From Bacillus sanguinis (GTDB taxonomy: Bacteria > Bacillota > Bacilli > Bacillales > Bacillaceae_G): a stretch of 43,900 nucleotides of DNA. Below the pieces are notes generated by a model that had not been told where the DNA came from, did not search any database, and saw nothing but the letters and a program-made list of their open reading frames with translations. The translations under genes were made by a program, and so were the position numbers. Shown one piece after another: positions 8,253 through 16,873 of this stretch. The DNA is taken from positions 1-43,900 of the forward strand of contig NZ_BOQB01000190.1 of assembly GCF_018332475.1 (NCBI RefSeq). Direction: 5' to 3'. Position 1 is the stretch's first letter; every line of letters starts with the position of its first letter.

Positions 8253-9362
8253 CTATAGCCCCTCCCGTCTACGTAATGCAATAATCGCAATTAATAAAAA
8301 GAGTGCTGAAATGACAAGGTTTAAAGAGATTACTGGCAGTGCTGCTCCTACATCATTTGCATAAATAATTTTCATGACAGCTGTGTTTGCCCACATTAAT
8401 GGTGATAAGTTCGTAATGAAATTTTCTTCTACTACGACATATGCCCCACCAAAAATAGAAGCTAACTGGATAACAACAAGAATAATTGCTCTCGATGATT
8501 CAGCTGTTTTCGTAATATATCCGATCCCTAAACCGAAGCTAATTGCTAGAAAGACTTGTGTTAATAAAATTATAAATATAATTCCAAGATGTTCGCCCCA
8601 ATTCGCTTGAAATACAAATTTGCTAAATAACATGACAAGTAATACGCAAAGGGCATTTGCTACTAGGCTACCAAGTACTTTTCCAATGAATATTTCAGCC
8701 TTACTTATAGGCGCAGCAATAAGGCGATCTCCTGTTTTACGTATTCGTTCTCCTCGAATTAAAGAACTCGCTCCCATCCCAGCATATAGTGCAATCATCG
8801 TTGTCATTACAACCGCATAGTAATCCATAGAACCTGGTTTTTTCGCAGCTTGTAAAGATGTTTCTTTTATATAATCATTATGATTTCCGTTTGAAATAAC
8901 TGCGCTCACCTTACTAGGATCTACTTTTGCAACCTCGGTTGCTACATTGTACTTATCAACAAATGTTGTAAGCATACCTTCCACAATACTTCCCTCAATA
9001 CTACTTTTGTCACTTCCATATAATTTTGCACCATCTTTCTTTAACTCTACATAAGCAGCATATTTATTTTGCTTTACTTCTTCTTTCCCATCTATGCCCT
9101 CAGAAACTTTTTTAAAATGAATACCTGATTTATCGACTTCTTTCGTAAATGCTTCAAACGATTGAGAAAATATGCTACTCGCTTCATCTTTATATAGCAC
9201 TTGTATATCCTTAATCGATTGACTATCACTATTAAATGCATTCGTTAACGCCGTTCCTAACACAAGCATAAGTACGATCGGAAATGCTAACATAAAAACT
9301 AAAGTTCTTACGTCCCTGAAATCTCGTTTCATATGCATAACTGCAATATTGAAGATGTTCAA
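8253..9362 (-). CDS. ABC-2 type exporter permease (first permease, TTG start)
   Basis: A 369-aa ABC-2 permease. The N-terminal segment KRDFRDVRTLVFMLAFPIVLMLVLGTALTNAF and the GERIRKTGDRLIAAPIS loop are typical of the family, with about six membrane helices. The start is TTG at 9362 because AAGGGAGG lies 8 nt upstream, while the first internal ATG is nine codons on with no better site. The gene is 37 nt downstream of the ATPase gene and 1 nt before the second permease gene, so the three are one operon. LnrM-like by position and sequence feel. Confidence 0.87.
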   Translation of the reverse strand: MNIFNIAVMHMKRDFRDVRTLVFMLAFPIVLMLVLGTALTNAFNSDSQSIKDIQVLYKDEASSIFSQSFEAFTKEVDKSGIHFKKVSEGIDGKEEVKQNKYAAYVELKKDGAKLYGSDKSSIEGSIVEGMLTTFVDKYNVATEVAKVDPSKVSAVISNGNHNDYIKETSLQAAKKPGSMDYYAVVMTTMIALYAGMGASSLIRGERIRKTGDRLIAAPISKAEIFIGKVLGSLVANALCVLLVMLFSKFVFQANWGEHLGIIFIILLTQVFLAISFGLGIGYITKTAESSRAIILVVIQLASIFGGAYVVVEENFITNLSPLMWANTAVMKIIYANDVGAALPVISLNLVISALFLLIAIIALRRREGL

Positions 9363-9399
9363 TTGATGAACCTCCCTTTACCTTTTCTTCATTTACCTT

Positions 9400-10338
9400 T
9401 TATTTATCTCGTAAGTTTCTTCCAGTCAACGTAAGGAATACTGTTTCTAAGTTTGGAGCCTGCTCCTCTAGCGAGCGGATTTCAATGTCATGATTAATGA
9501 AGTGCTGAATAATTTTATTTAAATTGTTTACTCCTGCATCCGAGTTTACTTTAATTACGTTCTCTTCAATTTGAGCAGCTTTCACACCGTTTATCTCTTT
9601 TAACTGTTCTACATCTAAATTTTCTACTGACTTCACTTCAACCCAAACGTCTTTCGTATCAGTAATAATCGCTTTCAACTGCTCTTTTGTACCTTCTGCA
9701 ATTACTTTACCGTGATCGACAATTGCTATTTTCGTACAAATCTCTTCTACTTCTTCCATGTAGTGGCTCGTGTAAATAATAGTACTTCCCATTTCATTTA
9801 ATTTTCGAACAGATTGGAGAATATAGTTTCTTGACTGTGGATCAATTCCAACTGTCGGCTCATCCATAATAATTAACTTCGGTCTATGAGCGATTGCACA
9901 AGCGATATTCAGTCTTCGTTTCATCCCACCTGAAAAGTTTTTCGGGTAACTTTTATGTTTATCGCTAAGCCCTACAAACTGAAGTGCTTCCTCTACTCTC
10001 GCTTTTAGTTCAGCCCCTCTTAACCCGTACAGTCCCGCAAAGAATTTCACATTTTCATAGGCAGTTAACTCTTCATAAATCGCAATATCTTGCGGAACGA
10101 TACCGATATTCATCTTCGCAAATCGATTATGTTTTTTTATATTTTTTCCTAATATGCTAATTTCACCTTCATTACTTCTTAACAACCCAGCAATCATATT
10201 TATCGTTGTACTTTTACCAGCACCATTTGATCCTAAAAAGCCAAATATCTCTCCTTCTTTAATAGATAAAGACATATTATCTACCGCGATGAAATCACCA
10301 AATTTTTTCGTTAAATTTTTAATTTCTAATGTATTCAT
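9400..10338 (-). CDS. ABC exporter ATP-binding protein (LnrL-like)
   Basis: A 312-aa ABC ATPase of the drug-exporter (DrrA/NatA) type. Walker A is GSNGAGKST (36-44), the Q-loop VPQDIAIYEE, the signature FSGGMKRRL (135-143), Walker B LIIMDEP (155-161) and the switch histidine in YTSHYMEEVE. A C-terminal domain of about 90 residues follows. Two ATGs are in tandem; the second (10338) fits the AGGGGTGA SD better. It starts the three-gene exporter operon, and a terminator separates it from the upstream sensor kinase gene. Confidence 0.92.
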   Translation of the reverse strand: MNTLEIKNLTKKFGDFIAVDNMSLSIKEGEIFGFLGSNGAGKSTTINMIAGLLRSNEGEISILGKNIKKHNRFAKMNIGIVPQDIAIYEELTAYENVKFFAGLYGLRGAELKARVEEALQFVGLSDKHKSYPKNFSGGMKRRLNIACAIAHRPKLIIMDEPTVGIDPQSRNYILQSVRKLNEMGSTIIYTSHYMEEVEEICTKIAIVDHGKVIAEGTKEQLKAIITDTKDVWVEVKSVENLDVEQLKEINGVKAAQIEENVIKVNSDAGVNNLNKIIQHFINHDIEIRSLEEQAPNLETVFLTLTGRNLRDK

Positions 10339-10379
10339 CATTTCACCCCTATTTCTGTTTCTCTGCTTTTAGTATAAAC

Positions 10380-10421
10380 AAAAATAATGAACCTGCTCAG
10401 TGCAGAAGTTCATTATTTTTA
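10380..10421 (-). terminator. Terminator between the histidine kinase and ABC operon
   Basis: Long arms (AATAATGAAC / GTTCATTATT) flank an inner CTGC..GCAG hairpin and end in T5 on the minus strand. It would end the RR-HK transcript, giving the ABC genes their own promoter; a TATACT-like -10 follows it. Confidence 0.75.
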
Positions 10422-10474
10422 CATGAGATTATTCACTTTTTTCATATGAGATGATTCATTTTCATAACCATTTC

Positions 10475-11575
10475 CTATATGGGCAACAGCATTGTTACTG
10501 AAAAACCACTTGTTCCATCTACAATAATTTTTCCGTTTACTGATGCTGTTCGCTCCTCCATCCCTATAATCCCGAGACCTTTCTTAACGAGAGTTGCACC
10601 TTTTCCGTTATCCTTCACTTGCACTTTCACCATCTTGTTAAGTACATGAATATCAATTGAAATGACTGTCGCATCAGCATATTTCATCGCATTTGTTAAT
10701 GCCTCCGTAACATTTTCACCAATAATCTTCCACTGAATCGGCGAAATCATATCTAAATTCCCTTTATATACGAAAGGAATATTTATTTCATGCTTACCGG
10801 CAAATTCCTCTATGAATAATTTCATACGGTGAATACCAATTTGCTCAGTTGGTGGCTTCATATTTTTTAATGTAACCCGAATGCTTTCAATCCCGTCTTT
10901 TGAAATATGAATTGCATTTTGTAATAACTCGGCAGACTTTTCTTTATCTATCCCCATTAATCTCTTTGCTGCTTCCATTTGAATTAGCGCCCCTGTCATC
11001 GAGTGACCAATTTTATCATGAATTTCTTGAGAGAGCCGGTTTCTCTCTTCTAACTTAAATGTGTACTCTGATTGCTTTATGTACTCTTTATTTTCATGTA
11101 AGCTTTTCGTCAGCCGCTGCATATCTTTTCGCATCTTATCATTTTGCGATTCAAGCTTTAGTACGCGCGATATATACCGTTCTGCCATAGTTAATACAAT
11201 GAAAGAAAATGCAACAATTAATCCATATGTCATTCGAATACTTTCATCTGTAAAAATAATGGGGATCATCATCATAATAAAGAGCTGCCATTTCTTCTCT
11301 ATATATTGAAATACAAGTTCAAATAAATTCAATGGTAAAAACAAAATAAAAAGCGAATGAATCTTCCATGTTAATAACATAACTAGACCAATTGATACGC
11401 AAGTTAATATGTTTTTGTACGTATCATTTTTAAATATAGAGATCAGCACGTTTACAGAAAGATATAAAAGCAAAGTAAGTATAATCCATGGTAAGTTCGC
11501 GACATTTAAATAAATGTAACTAAACACAATATATGTAAATACAATTAATTTACTTACAATTAACCAAAATTCCAT
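10475..11575 (-). CDS. Sensor histidine kinase, NarL/DesK-type (HisKA_3)
   Basis: A 366-aa membrane sensor kinase. Five or six membrane helices fill residues 1-130 with almost no extracytoplasmic domain (intramembrane-sensing style), followed by a coiled coil and the HisKA_3 box RNRLSQEIHDKIGHS with the phospho-acceptor His186. The HATPase_c domain has ENVTEALTNAMKYADA (N box) and DNGKG and GLGIIGMEER (G boxes). The gene starts 4 nt after the response regulator stop with a weak SD, so translation is probably coupled. It likely phosphorylates the adjacent regulator and controls the neighbouring ABC exporter. Confidence 0.92.
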   Translation of the reverse strand: MEFWLIVSKLIVFTYIVFSYIYLNVANLPWIILTLLLYLSVNVLISIFKNDTYKNILTCVSIGLVMLLTWKIHSLFILFLPLNLFELVFQYIEKKWQLFIMMMIPIIFTDESIRMTYGLIVAFSFIVLTMAERYISRVLKLESQNDKMRKDMQRLTKSLHENKEYIKQSEYTFKLEERNRLSQEIHDKIGHSMTGALIQMEAAKRLMGIDKEKSAELLQNAIHISKDGIESIRVTLKNMKPPTEQIGIHRMKLFIEEFAGKHEINIPFVYKGNLDMISPIQWKIIGENVTEALTNAMKYADATVISIDIHVLNKMVKVQVKDNGKGATLVKKGLGIIGMEERTASVNGKIIVDGTSGFSVTMLLPI

Positions 11576-11579
11576 TTCA

Positions 11580-12218
11580 CTAATCTACTTTCCCTGTTAA
11601 GTAATAAATCGCAATTTGTGTACGATGTTCAAGTCCAGTTTTCCCTAAAACAGATGTAATATAATTTGCAATCGTTCCTTCTGATATGAAAAGTTGCTTT
11701 GAAATTTCTTTATTCGAGAAACCTTTCGCAATTAACGCGATAATACTAAGTTCTCTTTCTGTAAAAAGACTCTTATCTATTTTACATTCGTCCTCTTTGC
11801 TCTCCATTAAATTGCACTTAATTTTATCAAGCACTACATCTTGCATAACAGTTTGACCGTTATATACTCCTTTTATTGCATCACGAATACGCTCTGGATC
11901 GTTATTTTTTAATAAATAACCTTTCGCCCCGTTTTTTACTGCGTCCAAAATATATTCATCATCATCGAACGTCGTTAAAATAAGCGGTTTCGTTTTCGTC
12001 TCTTCACAAATAAATTTCGTTGCCTCTACCCCGTTCATATTTGGCATACGAACGTCTAAAAGCGCGATATCAACGTCGTTCTTTTTGCAATAGTCCACTG
12101 CTTCTTTCCCATCATTTACTGTATCTACCACTTCGAACTCTTCATATGTATTTAAAATAATTTTCATGCCTTCTCTAATAAAAGAATTATCATCCGCTAT
12201 TAATATTTTAATTTTCAT
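11580..12218 (-). CDS. Response regulator, NarL/FixJ family
   Basis: A 212-aa two-domain regulator. The receiver domain has acidic D9-D10, the phospho-acceptor D55 (LLDVRMPN), TTFDDDE and the conserved lysine in GAKGYLLK. The C-terminal LuxR-type helix-turn-helix reads FTERELSIIALIAKGFSNKEIS..LFISEGTIANYI. The start MKIKILIADDN at 12218 matches family length, though the nearest SD (GGGGAAGG) is about 15 nt away; GTG at 12254 and ATG at 12281 are in-frame alternatives. The downstream kinase gene is its partner and the ABC exporter its probable target. Confidence 0.92.
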   Translation of the reverse strand: MKIKILIADDNSFIREGMKIILNTYEEFEVVDTVNDGKEAVDYCKKNDVDIALLDVRMPNMNGVEATKFICEETKTKPLILTTFDDDEYILDAVKNGAKGYLLKNNDPERIRDAIKGVYNGQTVMQDVVLDKIKCNLMESKEDECKIDKSLFTERELSIIALIAKGFSNKEISKQLFISEGTIANYITSVLGKTGLEHRTQIAIYYLTGKVD

Positions 12219-12379
12219 GTTTGTTAGTATGGACCTTCCCCTACTAACATTCACATCCTTTCTTCCCGTAACATTTCCCACTTGCTCATTATATACTCCT
12301 TTTTACCATTTTTTCACACCTTTTTTCATATAGCCTCCTTTCTAAAAATATATTATTCTTTTTTTACAACATGTGTAGG

Positions 12380-12409
12380 GTGACTTATCATTCTTTACGT
12401 CTATATAAT
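12380..12409 (+). promoter_or_regulatory. Possible sigma-A promoter of the ECF sigma operon
   Basis: GTGACT (12380-12385), an 18-bp spacer and TATAAT (12404-12409) lie about 30 nt upstream of the sigma gene. An ACGTC sequence overlapping the spacer could also serve as an ECF-type -10 for autoregulation, but no convincing ECF -35 is visible. Confidence 0.4.
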
Positions 12410-12438
12410 AGAATGCGTCAAAAAGGAGGGAGAGACCC

Positions 12439-12984
12439 ATTGAGGAAAAACAATTAATTGAAAAAGCACAGCAAGGAAGCGAACATGCTTTTCGTATCCT
12501 TGTGCAAACATATCGTCATTATATTTTCCAAGTTATCTTTTCTATTTTAAGACACGAAGAAGATGCAAAAGATGTTACACAAGAAGTATTCGTAAAAATT
12601 CACGCCTCTCTCCCAAATTATCAATTTCGCGGATTAAAAACGTGGATGGCGCGTATTGCCACCAATCACGCTATTGATTATAAGAGAAAAAAAGCTAGAG
12701 AAAACGAAGAACTCTCCTTATGTAAAGAAACTGAGGAAAATATACAGTCCTCTCATAATATTGAGGCTTTATTATTGACGAAAGAGCAGAAATTACTTAT
12801 TGCTCAAAAACTGAGAGAACTTCCCGAAAATTACCGTGACGTTGTTCTCGCACATTACTTAGAAGAAAAAAGCTATCAAGAAATTGCTTTGCAGGAAGAC
12901 ATCGAAGTGAAAACAGTCGAAATGAAACTGTATCGGGCAAGAAAATGGATTAAAAAACATTGGAAGGAGGAAGAGTTTCTATGA
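12439..12984 (+). CDS. ECF RNA polymerase sigma factor (apparent ATT start)
   Basis: A 181-aa group 4 (ECF) sigma factor of SigW-like type. Region 2 spans the N-terminal half (LIEKAQQGSEHAFRILVQTY ... DAKDVTQEVFVKIHASL ... FRGLKTWMARIATNHAIDYKRK) and region 4 the C-terminal half (LPENYRDVVLAHYLEEKSYQEIA). The first standard start in frame is GTG at 12502, but region 2 homology begins 20 codons earlier, and AGGAGGG at 12424-12430 stands 8 nt before an in-frame ATT at 12439. No ATG, GTG or TTG in frame fits this SD. The next gene, its probable anti-sigma, overlaps by 4 bp (ATGA). Confidence 0.88.
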   Translation: MEEKQLIEKAQQGSEHAFRILVQTYRHYIFQVIFSILRHEEDAKDVTQEVFVKIHASLPNYQFRGLKTWMARIATNHAIDYKRKKARENEELSLCKETEENIQSSHNIEALLLTKEQKLLIAQKLRELPENYRDVVLAHYLEEKSYQEIALQEDIEVKTVEMKLYRARKWIKKHWKEEEFL

Positions 12985-13424
12985 TGCATTATTCAAAAGA
13001 AGATTGGCGCAATTATACATTAGATTCTATAGAAAGCAATGAACGTGAATCGATGGAAGAACACCTTTATGAATGTGATCATTGTTTAGCACTTTATATG
13101 GAAAGTATTGATAAACAACATGAAAACCTTCCAATGATAAATGATGATTCATTTACGAACGAAGTTATGACGCAAATTAATTTTGAAACACTACAGTCTA
13201 ATGAAAATATGAAATCAAACCAACTAAAGCGTACGATTATCCATTACATAATTGCAACCGCGGCTACAATTATTTTTATGGTAAGTGGTTTATTCCAATA
13301 TATTTTCACAGCGACATCAAATTTCGAGAAATCTTCAAAACATAACGAGTCTTCTATCTCACAACAAATTGTAAACAAATCGGTAGACACATCAAAAAAG
13401 GACGGAGGTTCAAAGCATGAATAA
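12981..13424 (+). CDS. Anti-sigma factor with zinc-finger HxxxCxxC motif
   Basis: A 147-aa membrane anti-sigma factor. The N-terminal domain has the ZAS signature H28-x3-C32-x2-C35 (HLYECDHC), and one membrane helix (about residues 80-102, TIIHYIIATAATIIFMVSGLFQYIF) precedes a serine/lysine-rich extracytoplasmic tail. It should hold the sigma factor encoded immediately upstream at the membrane until a signal frees it. The ATG at 12981 follows AAGGAGG by 10 nt and overlaps the sigma stop codon; its end overlaps the next gene by 8 nt. Confidence 0.88.
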   Translation: MMHYSKEDWRNYTLDSIESNERESMEEHLYECDHCLALYMESIDKQHENLPMINDDSFTNEVMTQINFETLQSNENMKSNQLKRTIIHYIIATAATIIFMVSGLFQYIFTATSNFEKSSKHNESSISQQIVNKSVDTSKKDGGSKHE

Positions 13425-14487
13425 AAATCCCTTTTTAGCACTTGTATTAGGGCTAATTCCTGGTCTTGGACATTTATATGTAAAGAAATTTGGACGGTTT
13501 ATTTTATATAGCGGGGGAGCTTTATTTCTATTTATCTTCGCAGTATTTTGTACAGTAGAATTAGGAGAGCGCACCATTGCTTTTCTTTCCCTATTTTTAC
13601 TAGCTGTTTTATGGGTAATTAACTTACTAGATTTAGTTATCACCATTATAAACCAAACGAAAAAACAAGAAGCTGGAGAATTGACAGATTCCTCTAAAGA
13701 GAGCGAACGATTTTATATCATTCTCCTATCAATCATCCCTGGACTTGGACATTTTCAATTAGGGCTTATGCAACGTGGACTTACATTTTTAGTCGCTTGC
13801 ACAGGAATCGGAAGTATGATTATTTTCGTTGCACTTTTAACATCGCAAGAAAGTTTTCTTATCTTCCTTATTACATTACCTGTTTTATGGATTTACAATT
13901 TCTTCGATGTTGTTCAGCAGCTCCAGAAAAAAGAACGTGGCGAGCAACTAGATGATCGTACTATTTTTGAAGATTTTGAAGAACATCGAGAACAAGGAAA
14001 GAAAAGTAAAACATTTGCTTCTATTTTAGCGATGTTCCCCGGAGCAGGACATATGTATTTAGGTTTGCAACGCCGTGGTCTTCAGCTTATGGCAGCCTTT
14101 TTACTATCAATTTATTTACTCGACTTATTAAGACTTTCGGCGTTTTTATTTTTAGTACCAATCATTTGGTTCTATAGCTTCTTTGACGCTTTACAGCAAA
14201 CTGCAAAGTATGGAAAAGAACGTGTACATGACGAACCTATCATTGATTATTTTATCAATCATCAAAGATGGATCGGTATTGGGTTAATTACACTCGGTGG
14301 TTATTATTTATTAGATCAAACACTCCTTCCTATTTTGAATAATTACTTTGCAACTATATTTAACATTCATCTTAGCGAGCTCTATTATCGCTATTTCCAA
14401 ACATCTATCGTTGCACTCCTCTTAATTGGTGGCGGCTTTAAATTGTTACTTGGAAATAAAGAAAACAAAGGTGGTACAAAAGAATGA
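13417..14487 (+). CDS. Triple-repeat multi-TM2-like membrane protein
   Basis: A 356-aa polytopic membrane protein of unknown function built from three tandem repeats of about 95 residues. Each begins with P-G-x-G-H at 15-19, 108-112 and 208-212, followed in two cases by LGLxxRG, and each ends with an aromatic W-x-Y/N-x-F-F-D or W-V-I-N-L-L-D motif. A fourth pair of helices lies at the C-terminus. This layout is what annotation pipelines call multi-TM2 proteins. GGAGG lies 8 nt before the ATG. Its place between an anti-sigma and a LiaF-like gene suggests a part in sensing or answering envelope stress. Confidence 0.85.
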   Translation: MNKNPFLALVLGLIPGLGHLYVKKFGRFILYSGGALFLFIFAVFCTVELGERTIAFLSLFLLAVLWVINLLDLVITIINQTKKQEAGELTDSSKESERFYIILLSIIPGLGHFQLGLMQRGLTFLVACTGIGSMIIFVALLTSQESFLIFLITLPVLWIYNFFDVVQQLQKKERGEQLDDRTIFEDFEEHREQGKKSKTFASILAMFPGAGHMYLGLQRRGLQLMAAFLLSIYLLDLLRLSAFLFLVPIIWFYSFFDALQQTAKYGKERVHDEPIIDYFINHQRWIGIGLITLGGYYLLDQTLLPILNNYFATIFNIHLSELYYRYFQTSIVALLLIGGGFKLLLGNKENKGGTKE

Positions 14488-15440
14488 GAACATGGCGCGT
14501 TGGAACATTTTCAATGGGGCTTTCTATTATTTCATTAGGTTGCTTCTTACTATTTTCAGTTATACAAGGTACTGAGGTATTAGATTCCTTAACAGCATGG
14601 TGGCCTGTTTTACTTATTATACTTGGCGTGGAAATTTTACTATACCTTCTATTTTCTAAGAAGGAACAATCCTTTATTAAATATGATATTTTTAGTATTT
14701 TCTTTATCGGCGTTTTAGGAAGCGTTGGAATTGCTTTTTACTGTTTATTATCAACTGGATTACTAGAAGAAGTTCGTCACTCTATTAACACAACGAGGCA
14801 AACGAGTAATATTCCAGATGGACAATTTGATATACCTGAATCTATCAAAAAAATCGTAGTAGATGCAGGACATCAGCCTCTAACGCTAGAGGGAAATAAT
14901 ACAAATCAAATTCATCTTCTTGGAACTTATGAAATAACGACGAAAGCAAATGAAAAACTCAATTTAAAACAAGATGATTTCCTTTCAGTTCAAACAGCTG
15001 GAGAAACGATGTATATTACTTTAAAATCATTACCTGTTCAGCATACGTTATTTAATTCAGCACCACAGGTGAAACCAACGCTTGTTCTTCCGCAAAATAA
15101 AAATGTGGAAATCCGTGCTTCCAATAACGAACTATCTCTTTATCCAGGTCAATTACAAAATAATTGGTTTGTACAAGAAAGCTCAAGAGTGTCTGTCCAT
15201 CTTGCAAAAGAGAGTGATGTATCTTTAACAGCAGTAACGAATCAAAAAGAAACACATGGAAGCACACCTTGGGAGCAAGTTGAAGATGTAACGAAAAAAG
15301 AAAATAGTTCTTCAGAAGAAAATCCAGAATTCAACGAGCAAGAACATTGGTATAAAAATTCGATTAAAACAGGAAATGGGACGTACAAATTAAATATTGA
15401 GAAAGCCTATAATATAAATATGAGTGTTATCGAAAAATAA
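14484..15440 (+). CDS. LiaF/LiaI-type transmembrane protein
   Basis: A 318-aa protein with three or four membrane segments at the N-terminus, including the WWPVLLIILGVEILLYLLF motif of the LiaF-type transmembrane (DUF5668-like) domain. A C-terminal domain of about 200 residues has beta-rich repeats like DUF4097 putative adhesins (IKKIVVDAGHQPLTLEG, NVEIRASNNELSLYPG). The start overlaps the preceding stop as ATGA, so translation is coupled. In B. subtilis, LiaF-type proteins take part in sensing cell-envelope stress; here it is the last gene of the sigma operon, a reasonable sensor or effector. No catalytic residues are evident. Confidence 0.75.
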   Translation: MRTWRVGTFSMGLSIISLGCFLLFSVIQGTEVLDSLTAWWPVLLIILGVEILLYLLFSKKEQSFIKYDIFSIFFIGVLGSVGIAFYCLLSTGLLEEVRHSINTTRQTSNIPDGQFDIPESIKKIVVDAGHQPLTLEGNNTNQIHLLGTYEITTKANEKLNLKQDDFLSVQTAGETMYITLKSLPVQHTLFNSAPQVKPTLVLPQNKNVEIRASNNELSLYPGQLQNNWFVQESSRVSVHLAKESDVSLTAVTNQKETHGSTPWEQVEDVTKKENSSSEENPEFNEQEHWYKNSIKTGNGTYKLNIEKAYNINMSVIEK

Positions 15441-15441
15441 A

Positions 15442-15467
15442 AAACCTTCCACAATTGTGGAAGGTTT
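15442..15467. terminator. Bidirectional terminator, sigma operon / DUF445 gene
   Basis: A palindrome (AAACCTTCCAC / GTGGAAGGTTT) with a small AATT centre is followed by T5 on the plus strand and preceded by an A-run, between two convergent genes. Confidence 0.85.
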
Positions 15468-15470
15468 TTC

Positions 15471-16718
15471 TCATATAATCGCTTTAATTCCTTCTAACAC
15501 TAAGCCAATCATAAATCCGCAAACAGCCCCGTTTACTCGAATCCACTGCAAATCTTTACCAACGTTATTTTCAATCATTTCAATTAACGTTTTATCATCC
15601 AACTTATCAAGATTTTCTTGTACAAGTTTTCCGATTTTCGAATGATTCTTTTCCACAAGTGTGACAACTTGTTTTTGTAACCACTCTTCTATTTTTTGAA
15701 CAGTTTGTTCATCTTCTTTTATTTTATTCATTTGTGTTTGTAAAAATGGAATAACATATTTATCAGCAAATTCTTCGTTATTTACAAAGGTAACAGCTCT
15801 TTGTTGTACTTGCTCCAGCATCTCTTTAATTTTGTCAGTAGCATCCCAATTCGCAATCCATTTTTCTTTCCAATTTTCTAACTCCTGTAGTAAAGCTTCA
15901 TTTTCTTTTACATTTATAATTTCTTGACGAATTTTCGCTAATATAAGTTGTCTTGTGCTATTATCAGCATCTTGTAAGCTGTTAATATTGCTAATAATAA
16001 ATTTCTGCAAAATGCCGCCAATTTTATCTTCATCTACAATATTCATAAACGATTTCAAAGTAAACTGTAAAAACCCATCTACTTTTATGTTTTCCATCGC
16101 CTTCATACCTAAGCTTCCGAGCTGGTATCGTGCTTCATCTTGCGCTGTCCAATCTTTCACTTTTACTAAAATGTAATCAAGTGTCTTTTCATCATATTCT
16201 TGCACAACTAATTGATCAACAAGCACTTGTAAAATGTTACTTGTATTAATTGTATGCAAATACGTTTTTAATTCTTTTTCAATAATAACCGCTAATTTTT
16301 CCGTATCTATTGTAACAATCGCTTTCTCCGCAATCGTTACAATCCCCTTTTTCACAGCGTCAGACTGCATTTCTCTCTCAGCAATTTGCAGCACCATTTG
16401 TGCTAGCTGCATTTCTTTTACTTTATTCGTAATACTTTCTTTCGTCAGCCACTCATTTTCTAACGTGTTAATGAGCCCTTTCGTTACTCGTTTACGATTT
16501 TTAGGTAATAACGCTGTATGAGGAATTGGAATTCCCATCGGATGACGGAATAAAGCCGTAACTGCGAACCAATCCGCAAGTCCGCCAACTAATCCAGCTT
16601 CAAATCCCCCTTGTATAATCTCTCCAGCTACCGTTCCTTGAAACGGGATAGAAGCGGCAAAGCCTACTCCCATAACCCCAAGCGAAATACCCGCTATATA
16701 TTTAGTCTGTAATGACAT
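15471..16718 (-). CDS. DUF445 family membrane protein
   Basis: A 415-aa DUF445 protein of unknown function. An N-terminal hydrophobic segment (IAGISLGVMGVGFAASIPF) is followed by the family block AGLVGGLADWFAVTALFRHPMGIPIPHTALLPKN. A long helical middle region (about 90-370) has heptad-like character, and a C-terminal hydrophobic helix (VNGAVCGFMIGLVLEGIKAII) gives a two-end membrane anchor. The ATG at 16718 sits 11 nt after GAGG; GTG at 16727 is three codons upstream but overlaps the SD. It stands alone between terminators. Confidence 0.85.
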   Translation of the reverse strand: MSLQTKYIAGISLGVMGVGFAASIPFQGTVAGEIIQGGFEAGLVGGLADWFAVTALFRHPMGIPIPHTALLPKNRKRVTKGLINTLENEWLTKESITNKVKEMQLAQMVLQIAEREMQSDAVKKGIVTIAEKAIVTIDTEKLAVIIEKELKTYLHTINTSNILQVLVDQLVVQEYDEKTLDYILVKVKDWTAQDEARYQLGSLGMKAMENIKVDGFLQFTLKSFMNIVDEDKIGGILQKFIISNINSLQDADNSTRQLILAKIRQEIINVKENEALLQELENWKEKWIANWDATDKIKEMLEQVQQRAVTFVNNEEFADKYVIPFLQTQMNKIKEDEQTVQKIEEWLQKQVVTLVEKNHSKIGKLVQENLDKLDDKTLIEMIENNVGKDLQWIRVNGAVCGFMIGLVLEGIKAII

Positions 16719-16840
16719 CGTATACACATCCTCTTATTATGTAAAATAAAGCTTTTTTGTTATATGTATTTCATATTCGTTCTTTATATCTATACTATAA
16801 TGAACTAATGCGAAAATAACAAAGAATTTTATGCACATAA

Positions 16841-16873
16841 AAAAAATGAGGCTGTAAAAAGCCCCATTTTTAT
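16841..16873 (-). terminator. Terminator of dsdA
   Basis: A hairpin (ATGAGGCT / AGCCCCAT with one mismatch) overlaps the dsdA stop codon and is followed by a T-run on the minus strand. Confidence 0.75.

Noticed and set aside
13244-13646. Minus-strand ORFs within the ECF operon
   Set aside because: They are antisense to overlapping, SD-supported operon genes and show no protein-family features.
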